The notes beneath the pieces are model-generated. The model did not search any database, had not been told where the DNA came from, and was given only the letters and a program-made list of their open reading frames with translations. From Leucosporidium creatinivorum (Eukaryota > Basidiomycota > Microbotryomycetes > Leucosporidiales > Leucosporidiaceae), in the NCBI GenBank assembly GCA_001600635.1, contig BCKL01000034.1, positions 62,001 to 126,000 on the forward strand: DNA of 64,000 nucleotides, read 5' to 3'. This document shows positions 56,444 through 64,000 of the stretch, piece by piece. The position numbers and the translations under genes were made by a program. Every line of letters starts with the position of its first letter. The first letter of the stretch is position 1.

Positions 56444-57964
56444 ATGAGCGGCGAGCCCGACTTTAATGGGTTGACTGGGATACCTACCGCGACGCAGAAG
56501 GACACTTCAGGTCTAATTCTCCCGCTCATGGCCGGGTACCAGGCAAGTAGAGTCATGTACAACAGCTGCAGAGCGAGAAACGAGGCGCCGAGCTCGGGGA
56601 AGGTGGGCATGATGAGGCTGGGGCGAGAAGTTGAGCTCGAGGCGGGCAGGCAAGAGCAAGGGAGAACGGAGGATGTACCGCACCATTGAACCAAGGCTGA
56701 CCTGGTCTCACTCACCCTACAGCTTCAGCTGCTCCTCTTCGGGTGAGATTCTTAACCTTTGTCCCCGCTCGGCGCACGAGTCCTGACCCGCTCGCAATTG
56801 ATCTTGACAGACTCTGCCTGTCCATGTTCTACGACTACCAACGATCGGACATCTACGTCCGCCACACGAAGAGGATGAAGGGCGCGCTCTGGGGCATTTT
56901 GACTCTCCTCTGCCTCACCTCGATCCTGACGGCTGAGGAGCTGTGCTACTATGGCGTATGGCAGAAGCGGACCTACTCGGATGTAGTGGCAGCGCATTGG
57001 CCATCAGGTGAGCGCTTGAAAGCTCTGCAAGCAAGAGCAGCGTTGCCAGCGCTGCCTCGCTCTTCGGCGCTCTTCGGCGTTGCTCTACGCCTCCGCCGGG
57101 GTCGTTGCTGTACCCGCGTGCAGGGCTGACTTGTGCCCTCAAACATCTACAGGCATCGAACCAATCCTCACTGCGCTCGTGGGAAGCTGGGTGCAAGTCC
57201 TCCTCAGCCTTCGAGCAGCGGCCTTCTTCCCGAGAGACTGGCGCCGAGCTGCCTTCCTCACCGCCAACTTCACCCTCATCACCTTCGCAACTCTCGGAGC
57301 TTCACTTGTCTCGGGGATCGGTTATCTCTGTATGCTCCACCACGACTGGCGGCTTCACGGCAGCTTTACAAGTCGACTGCGCTGACCAATTTGCTTTCCG
57401 CCTCCTGCGCCTCTCGCAGTCACTTACGGCAACCCTGACAGCGCTCTGCCCTTCACCTACTACAACAGCACACTTCTATGGCTCATCTCCACCGCGGCAG
57501 TAGATGTGGCCATCAGCGCAGGACTCGCAGTCCAAGTCCGAAAACGGCTCGCCGACGCCGGTGTAGCGGGTTTCGCCTTCAAGTCTCTCATCGCCACGGC
57601 GCTTCAAACTGCTGCATACACTGCGGTGTTTGCGATCGCCGGAGGTGGGTTCAAGATGACCTCTTCTGGCTGGGCGACAGCCCTTGCTCACATCGCCGAG
57701 CTGACTTTTCGTTCTCTGCAGCCATTGCGGTGATCGTGGCGATCCTGAACGACAACAGTGCAGCTACAGTGGATGTTTGCTGGGTATTTTGGGTAGGTTC
57801 AGCTCGATCTGGACGAACTTCAAGACTAACCCTGCGCCCGCCAACAGCTCCCCATGCCGAGCCTCTACGTCCTCTCGCTCTTCACCACACTAGGAGCCAA
57901 CGCCTCCATCAATCTCCGACTGGTGGAAAAAGGTAGAACGGCCCACTCAGGTGCAAGATTCTAA
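56444..57964 (+). CDS. DUF6534-type multi-pass membrane protein
   Basis: Seven exons (56444-56542, 56723-56742, 56811-57007, 57153-57329, 57420-57644, 57722-57792, 57848-57964) code 301 residues with consistent phases. Hydrophobic helices include LQLLLFGLCLSMFYDYQRSD, GALWGILTLLCLTSILTAEE, ILTALVGSWVQVLLSLRAAA, NFTLITFATLGASLVSGIGY, LWLISTAAVDVAISAGLAVQ and SLIATALQTAAYTAVFAIAG. The order of helices and the L-W-x-S-T-x-A-x-x-D-x-A-I-S motif fit the basidiomycete DUF6534 family, whose function is unknown. Exon 2 is only 20 nt, and intron 1 has a GC donor. A paralogue begins at 63013. Pheromone-receptor-like or sensor roles have no support here. Confidence 0.8.
56543..56722 (+). other. GC-AG intron in the DUF6534 gene
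   Basis: The reading frame MAGYQ ends TAC CAG|gcaagt and resumes at cctacag|CTTCAGCTG, giving MAGYQLQLLLFG. At 180 nt it is long for this window. CAG|gcaagt is the usual strong context for GC donors in fungi. Confidence 0.7.
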
Positions 57965-58418
57965 CCAGGTCGACTCGCGGCTGCCGACGCGATCCAGCCC
58001 GTCGAGGTCTGCGCACCGCTTTCGCCGAGTCACCTGAGCGTTGGTGTGGCGCCGCCGAGAGGTAGTACGGAGCACAAACCGGAGCTGTAACTCGGAGTGG
58101 GGCGTTTCCAAGAAAAATGGGAAGGAGGGTGGCAGTTGAGCAGTGAAAGGCAGGTGCGCCAAGGGGAAGGTTGATCACCGAGGGGCCGCTGGATGGTCTT
58201 GTAGGGATGTTGAAGCGCTGTCTGTACGACCTCGTCTGTTGTCATTCACTTTTCAGTACCACTGCGTACTCCGCAGAGCTTCAGGGATAAGCGAAGCTGT
58301 AATTATTTCGTTGAGGAAGCCGAGGGGTCGCGAGACCTCCAACGTCAGACGATTGAACGAGCATTGCGAGTTAGATGATAGCACAACAAGATCTCCATAC
58401 AAATACAGCTCAGACCCA
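57965..58418. other. Convergent intergenic region
   Basis: 454 bp between the 3' ends of the DUF6534 gene (+) and the prenyltransferase gene (-). No coding sequence, repeat or RNA gene was recognised. Confidence 0.5.
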
Positions 58419-59929
58419 TCACGCCTTCCCGCTCGCCCTCTTCTCCAACACCGGCTCCTCCCCATCCTTCACGACGAGCTTCTCCAGGATCGCTTCGACG
58501 CCCTTGTTACCTCCCAGCCGCTTCACCGCGTCCCTCGCTTGTTGCATGAGAGTTGCGAGAACCTTGCGCGTGTACTCGAATGTGTGGGTCTGCTGCTCCA
58601 TGTAGTCGACGGCGTAGGCTTTGATGTCGGCCGAGGAGGGACGCTCGCGGAGGATGTCTGTGCGCGTGAGGAGGGGGTGAAAAGAGTGAGAGGCACAGTG
58701 TGAGCATCACTCTCGACGACCTGTACGATTCTGAGGCAGAGAAGATACCAACGCACTCAAGATTTGCCGATTCGAGGTGTCGGCGCGGATGGAGTGGACG
58801 ATGGGGAAGGAGAACTTGCCCTCCGAGAGGTCTTCGCAGTACCCTTTGTTGTTGGCGTACTGTGGGTGCGCAAGCATCGGTCAGCGATGAGCCTCCAGGT
58901 GAAGGTCTGGTCATCGAATCGACCGCCGAACTCACCTCGACGCTCTGCAAGTTGACATAGTCGTCACGGATTTGGAAGATGATGCCGATGAGATTGGCGA
59001 GCGGTACGAAGTCTCTAAGGGCGAACGTGCTTCAGCGAGAGAAGGTGGAAGTAGACGAGTGCGGAGACGAACCTCGGCGGTTCTGGTGAAGCGGCCATCA
59101 TGAGCTTGATCGCGATCCGGAAGAGTCCACCCGTCTCTTTTGGGAGAGCAACAATCAGTGTTGATCTCAAGTAGACCGCTGAGCAGCGCCAACGCACTGT
59201 TGTTGACCATCTCGATGTACTCTGGCTCGGTCGGGCAGACGAGGTTCTCGCGCCAAAAGAGGTCCATACCTTGGCCTCGGTGCAGGTTGAGTAGCTCCTC
59301 TACAGTTTGAGAATCAAGTCAGTGAACGGTCCCGAGCGTAAGGACTGCAGCAAACAGCTCACCAGTGACCATCTCCTCCACTTTGATGCCAGCCCGAGGG
59401 GTGATGCGCTGGAGCTCTTGGTAGGCGAGGAAGTAGACGTAGTTGGCCGAGTTGATCGTCTGAGGGATGCCATAGATCTTGTGCGCGACTGAGTGAGTGA
59501 ACTGGGTCAGCTGCAGCTCACACGACTGCTCCCTCTAACGCACCGGGCAGCCCTCGACGAAGGTGGGAATCGTCCTCAACGTCATCCATCCTGAGCAGCA
59601 GGGAGACGTTAGCTCGAGTTATGCGATCCTGAGCTAGCACACCTACAGCAGACTAGCCGTATGCAGCATGCCGACGAGCTTCTTGACGACGTTGAGGTCG
59701 GCTTCGGGCACATTCAGCCAGAGATTGAAGGCGTCCACCAGAGCAGAGCGAACTTCTTTGCCCGGTACTGCAGCGAGGTAGGTGTACGGCTCGACGAGAA
59801 TCTGTGTGTGAAGCCCGGGAAAGTGAGCGGAGGTGGCGCGCGAGCTGAGCAGCCGAACGAACTCACCTGTTCTGATGCAGGAGACCATTGCGGAGTCTTG
59901 ATCTTGTCCAAAATGTTACTGTAGTCCAT
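58419..59929 (-). CDS. BTS1: Geranylgeranyl diphosphate synthase
   Basis: Trans-prenyltransferase making C20 diphosphate for protein geranylgeranylation and carotenoid or sterol-branch precursors. It starts [17 protein letters not shown] at 59929, with about nine short exons. Visible motifs: first aspartate-rich motif in [20 protein letters not shown], then [53 protein letters not shown], the second aspartate-rich motif in [13 protein letters not shown] and [18 protein letters not shown]. The C-terminal helix runs to [10 protein letters not shown] and TGA at 58419-58421. The sequence is of the fungal GGPPS type. The symbol follows the yeast orthologue. Its start lies head-to-head with the sulfhydryl oxidase gene. 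Confidence 0.94.
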
Positions 59930-60979
59930 CGTACAGCCCGATCTGAGAGCAAGCAGAAGGTTCGAAGGGACTCAGCGACACGAACGAAGGCAACGAGCGC
60001 CAAGCGAGCGGCACGTCTCTTCGTCTCCTACCAATCGCTCGTCTCTCGAACTCGTCTCAAAGCTGGCGCCGTTACTACCGCATCCTACGCCGTCCTCGCC
60101 GTCCAAGCAGGCCCGCTCCAGACTGGCCCTCACCTCCTTCCTTCGCCGCTTCTCGCCAACTCGCCTCCTCGTCGTCGCTCTTCTCGCCGCTGGCCTCATT
60201 CTAATACCGACGTGGCTTCTCATAAGGGGCTCGCTCGATACACCAGAAGCGCATAATGCTCTCTGGGCGGAAGGCGGAGTGGGACTCGCTAAAGCCACGC
60301 CGCCAGCCCAGTACAAGGTGCCATTAACGCCCGAGGAGCAAATCGCCGAGCTGGTGCTGCATGGGGGAGTCATCATGCCGAAGCTAGGGAACGAGACGGT
60401 GAAGGCCGAGCTGGGCCGAGCGAGCTGGAAGCTACTACGTAAGTCGCTTGCTCCCCCTTCGCACCCCTTCGCCGCTGACCTGCTTCTGCCCACAGACACG
60501 ATGGCCGCTCGCTTCCCAGAACACCCTACAGAGTCAGAGAGGGACGCCTTCAAGTCGTTTATCTACCTGTTCTCGCGCCTGTACCCATGCGGTGAGCTAT
60601 ACGAGCTCTCGCAGCTTCGCCGAGATCGCCTTACTCATGCCCAGCTCGCGCAGGTGAATGCGCCGCTCACTTCCAAGAACTTCTCCGGAAACATCCACCT
60701 CAAACTGCCACCCGAGGGGCCGCCTCACTGCACCTCTGCCACCTCCACAACCTCGTCAACGAGCGACTAGGGAAGGAGGAGTTCGACTGCTCTGCCAATC
60801 TCGAGGGCGTGTACGATTGCGGCTGCGCGGACGAGCCAGTGGGGGATACAGCGTCGGTGGGCACGCTTCCGAAGGGCAAATCGTTGCCCAAGGTGGGAGC
60901 CAGAGCGGTGGAGAGCGTGCTCGGTGAGGACGCTCGGCGGCGAGATCCAGTGACGGGTGCCGAGTTGGTAGGAGGCTAG
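59928..60979 (+). CDS. Erv2-like FAD-linked sulfhydryl oxidase (5' end unresolved)
   Basis: ALR/Erv-family oxidase that makes disulfides, probably in the ER lumen. The open frame runs to 60438, then exons 60496-60591 and 60654-60979. An N-terminal membrane segment is visible (RLLVVALLAAGLILIPTWLL), then the conserved VIMPKLGNETVKAELGRASW and HTMAARFPEHPTESE. The active-site pair YPCGEC is split by an intron (TGC G|GT GAA TGC). LHLCHLHNLVNERLG is the FAD-site helix, and EEFDC follows. No in-frame ATG precedes the membrane segment. The first in-frame ATG is at 60375 and would remove it, so an upstream exon or an unusual start is likely. The coordinate 59928 marks where the frame opens, not a proven start. 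Confidence 0.8.
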
Positions 60980-61434
60980 ACTGGTGGAATTGAGGACGCG
61001 CCGGCCATTGCAGTATATCTGGATGAGGCAGACCCGAGACCTTTCCTTGCTCGGCGCCGAGGAAGCTGTTCGAGCTCCGGTCTGCACAGGCGACGCTACT
61101 TCCACGGACTACCTCGTCAAGCCATCAACACTCCCGACTGCTCAACATCTGCTTTCGTATCTGTACTCGACCAGGTCAACGAAGATCAGCGGCGCCCCGA
61201 ACGGCCCTGAGTTCTCGACCCCGAAGATTGGCGGCGCCGACAGCCTCCTCCTCCCTTCACCTGACCTTCCCGTAGCTCTACGAGCCCGTCGAGCTACAGT
61301 CGGTGAGTCTTTTCCCGATCCATGATCGGACCAGCTGAATGACCTTCTATGCTCTCGCTTCTTTCGACATTCTTCGCTCTTTCTCTCCTTCCTCAACCTG
61401 CTCAGCTCTCCGACCGTCCCTCACACACTTCACA
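60980..61434. other. Intergenic between sulfhydryl oxidase and secreted-protein genes
   Basis: 455 bp. An open stretch at about 60984-61325 lacks a normal start and has no recognisable features, so it is not called. The promoter of the secreted-protein gene should lie here. Confidence 0.45.
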
Positions 61435-62124
61435 ATGCTCCTCAAGCTCCCCAGCTTTACCCTGATCTATCTCCTCTGCATCAGCTTCGTGCATGCCGCG
61501 ACCACTTCGAGCGGCACTGGCTACCAGCTAACTTGTAAGTGGATGGCTACTCATGTCGATTGCACAGCTGCACTCACGTGCCACCTTGCTCGCAGTGCGT
61601 AGCGGAGACGCTCCATTTACCAGCCCCAGCGGCGGAACGGTGAGCAGGGCTATCGTGGTGAGTTTCGCCTATCTCAGGAGTCAGCAGCAATCTCCGAGTC
61701 GTCGCCCGTGCTGACCTTCTTAGTGTTCTTCACACAGCTCTCCTCCTTCTCCTGGGCCGGTGTCGGACAAGGAACGCTTCGCACGCTCACGCTCACCCAC
61801 GCCCCCGACCTCAACTCACCCGGACTCGCCGCCGCCGCCGTCAATCGTCAAATCTACTCCTCGATGGACTTCACGGTTCTCAGCACGATCAACTTCAAGA
61901 CCCCCGTCACCGTCTTCACCATGCAGCAAGTCAAGGTTCAGTCGATCTCCTGGACCGGCGACACAGCTTCCAACCCTGTGGAGACGATTGTCCTCAGCTT
62001 CGACCGAGTGACCATCTCTCGCACCGAGAGTGGTGGCTCCAAATCCCAGACTCTTCAGGGTGCCTTTGATCCCACTACTACCTCCCCAAATGGTCCAATC
62101 ACGACCTCACCCGCTACAGCGTGA
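61435..62124 (+). CDS. Small secreted protein with Hcp-like (type VI effector-like) fold
   Basis: 182 residues in three exons (61435-61534, 61596-61657, 61738-62124). A clear signal peptide is visible (MLLKLPSFTLIYLLCISFVHAA). The mature part reads as a single beta-rich domain: IVLSSFSWAGVGQ, then TLTLTHAPDLNSPGLAAAAV, FKTPVTVFTMQQVKVQSISW and NPVETIVLSFDRVTISRTES. The order sfsW / long polar loop / v-q-s-i-s-w / p-v-E-t-i-x-L-x-f is what I know from Hcp-type (PF05638) proteins, including fungal ones. The resemblance is by eye and weaker than the other calls here. It ends in a T/S/P-rich tail. Alternative: an unrelated lineage-specific secreted protein. An in-frame upstream ATG at 61339 would bury the signal peptide. 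Confidence 0.65.
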
Positions 62125-63012
62125 GGATCACGGGTCGGCGACAAGGGGTAGAGGGCAACATGGGGTTCGGCGCTCAGAAGTCAGCTTATTTGGTGGGAGG
62201 AAGGGCAAGGGCTATTGTAGTGCAAACAAGCGCAAAACAATCAGAAGATAGCCGACTCGACCAAGGATGCTTTTCGCCGGTGGTAGAGGGCGAGGGCGAG
62301 CTGGAGAGCGAGAGGAAGTAGGGGCTCGGGAGGAAGTTCGGAGGAGGACCTCGAGATGGCACTGAGCTGAGCTATCCATGGTACATCGAGATGCGAGGCG
62401 GTGCATTGCATATGGGCTCTGACGTGCTGCAAATGTCGCAGAACGTCTCGCGAAGCGAAAGCGCTCGGTCGAAGCTCTCGGCGCTTGAGAGGATCAGGAG
62501 AGCAGACTGCTGCGAACGGCTCGCTCTTTGTAGTACGAGTGTCTGCCCTTCTCCAGCCTCTGCACTTCGCTCAGATGTAACCCTTCTGCTGACAGCGGAG
62601 GCGGAGATGTCGTCTTTCCTGCGTCGGGTTCGGCGCCGAGCTTACAAATGCCGACCGCGCTTTGCTTCTCGCCTCGGTCTCGCCTCGCCTACTTACTTAG
62701 CTACAGCTCCTTCTTCCTCGGTAGCCGCTCAGACAGCAAAAAAAGGTTCTGCATCAAAGATCGCCTTCCACCGAGCTCTATTCAGCTTCCGCCAGCTCCA
62801 GACTCGGGCGATGGATTCGGAGCCTGAGCCTCAAGGGGGAGCTCAATTAACGAGCGGGCACAAGGCGAAGACGCTCGACCTGCAGCCACTACTTTCTCCT
62901 TCTCGCCATTCCTGTAGTCCCCTACCCCACTGCACCTCTTATCCTCCCCGCCGCCCGCCACTCTTTCACCCCTCGGCGCTCCTCTGCTGAGCCTGGATCA
63001 ACCTCTCGCGCC
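62125..63012. other. Long intergenic region before the second DUF6534 gene
   Basis: 888 bp, the longest spacer besides the transposon-bearing one. A plus-strand open stretch (62391-62990) shows no start context, domain or intron pattern and is not called. A gctacagctcc motif occurs near 62699. Otherwise nothing was recognised. Confidence 0.45.
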
Positions 63013-64000
63013 ATGGCCGACGTCGTCGCAGGACCGTGGGCCTCCCAGGACTTCGCTACATCGATCTACGGACCAGTGCTTGTAGGACAAGCTCTGGTCA
63101 GCCCACTATACGGGCTGTTCATAGGGAGATTTTGGGGACACTTCACTGATGAGGAGCTCTGGCGAGAGCATTCAGCTCGCTATCGAGCTTTCCTGTACCT
63201 CGTCACGGCGATGATTACGGCGTACGCCCTTCTCATCATTGAAGAGGTCTGCTATTGGGGTAGTGAGTTTCATCGTTACCTCAGCAGCTGCCAATCGCCG
63301 GCGCCGAGCAGTCGCCCGCGCCGAGCGCATCTCTTACGTCGAACCCGTCGCTGACCGCCCGTCTTCACCTCCAGCTCTACAGCAACGTAGTGCAGAGGAC
63401 ATGCTCCGCGGTCATGCCGTCTCCGCAGTCATCCCAGCCCTCGGCGGGCTGATATCAGTGCTCGTTTCGGCGACCCTTGCCTATCGCGCTTCCCATCTCT
63501 TCACCTCTCGCCTACCAAGGTGTACCTTCCTCTGCGCGGTCGGAGCTCTTCTCTGCGCCTCTTATGCTGGGGCCCTGCTAGTGATGTACAATACGATACG
63601 GGTGAGTCTTCGAGCTCAAAGGCAAGCGCCGAGATTGACGCCGAACTTCGCTCAGTACCTTCGAAACGAGGAGACCGGTACATCATTCACCTTCAACAAT
63701 TCCATCAGCCTCTGGATGTCGACGGGAGCGGTAGCCGACATTGCCATTTCGGCGGCCCTTTGGGTGAAATTGAGAAGCCAAGTCGGCGAAGGCTTCGAGG
63801 TGACTGACTCGGTTCTTCGCACAGTGAGCTCCCTTCCTGCAACGTTGAGTAGCTCCAGCGGTAGGCTGACATATTTTACACCGCAGCTCTCGATAATTGG
63901 CCTTCGAACAGCCGGCTACACCTCAATCATCGCCGTCATCGCTGCTGGGCTCTCTGCCTTCCCCGAGGACGACTATCGCAAAACCTGCGCCGTCTACGCG
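63013..64000 (+). CDS. DUF6534-type multi-pass membrane protein (3' end cut by window)
   Basis: Paralogue of the gene at 56444. Exons are 63013-63262, 63375-63601, 63656-63823 and 63887 to the window end, with phases agreeing. It starts MADVVAGPWASQDFATSIYG; helices include YGPVLVGQALVSPLYGLFIG, AFLYLVTAMITAYALLIIEE, AVIPALGGLISVLVSATLAY, TFLCAVGALLCASYAGALLV, SISLWMSTGAVADIAISAAL and GLRTAGYTSIIAVIAAGLSA. The ISLWMSTGAVADIAIS segment aligns with LLWLISTAAVDVAIS in the first copy. The last helices and the stop lie beyond the window. Function is unknown for the family. Confidence 0.8.

Noticed and set aside
60984-61325. 113-codon plus-strand open frame after the sulfhydryl oxidase
   Set aside because: It starts at a non-ATG codon and has no recognisable feature; treated as spacer.
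62391-62990. 199-codon plus-strand open frame in the spacer before 63013
   Set aside because: No ATG in good context, no domain or intron pattern, and a composition like the surrounding spacer. A lineage-specific gene cannot be fully excluded.
1-64000. Search for tRNA, rRNA, CRISPR arrays and bacterial-type operons
   Set aside because: No tRNA-like arms with a T-loop in register, no rRNA stretches and no regularly spaced repeats were seen; spliced genes throughout show a eukaryotic nuclear segment.

Overview
The window is a gene-dense, moderately GC-rich fungal chromosome segment. Almost every gene is cut by short introns of about 50-75 nt. Most introns start gtgagt/gtaag, carry a ctgac-type branch site and end in cag. 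The gene content (SPA2, TRS85, SEC39, VPS52, REV3, XPB, Erv2-type oxidase, DUF6534 membrane proteins, F-box proteins with a Cys cluster after the F-box) points to a basidiomycete. The intron style and composition suggest a Pucciniomycotina yeast, perhaps Microbotryomycetes; this placement is an inference. The sequence is nuclear, and no rRNA, tRNA, CRISPR or prokaryotic feature was recognised.

Layout. 1-2655: 3' part of a SPA2 polarisome scaffold (+). 2992-4192: peroxisomal enoyl-CoA hydratase ending in SKL (+). 4228-4523: relic of a piece of the neighbouring transporter. 4666-9516: FUSC/DUF2421-type multi-pass transporter (-). 10148-12550: conserved hypothetical protein (-). 12877-16418: TFIIH helicase XPB (-), divergent from VPS52 (16730-19533, +). 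19755-22812: F-box protein copy A (-). 23229-24948: secreted aspartic protease (-). 25582-27066: unknown single-TM protein (+). 27336-27905: a 570-bp non-autonomous DNA transposon with an 8-bp target duplication. 28080-34796: DNA polymerase zeta REV3 with about 22 exons (+). 34883-40477: TRS85 (-), divergent from SEC39 (40836-44273, +). 44733-47787: F-box protein copy B (+). 48384-50197: PIN-domain SWT1-like protein (+). 50336-52230: DPH1 (-). 52451-53992: F-box/LRR-like protein (+). 54189-56023: senescence-domain protein (+). 56444-57964: DUF6534 membrane protein (+). 58419-59929: geranylgeranyl diphosphate synthase (-). To 60979: Erv2-like sulfhydryl oxidase (+). 61435-62124: small secreted Hcp-like protein (+). 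63013 to the end: second DUF6534 protein, cut by the window (+).

Themes. Several genes serve membrane traffic (VPS52/GARP, TRS85/TRAPPIII, SEC39/Dsl1), and TRS85 and SEC39 share one 358-bp divergent promoter. The most distinctive structural events are: an inverted duplication of about 3.4 kb carrying a whole F-box gene with its promoter (19706-23152 versus 44406-47850); a clean MITE-like hAT-type element; and an exon-intron fragment of the FUSC transporter copied to just beyond that gene's 3' end. The 61-64 kb end is the most accessory-looking part, with a secreted Hcp-like protein and the DUF6534 pair. Coordinates of multi-exon genes are start-to-stop spans; exon limits worked out by reading splice sites are given in the entries.
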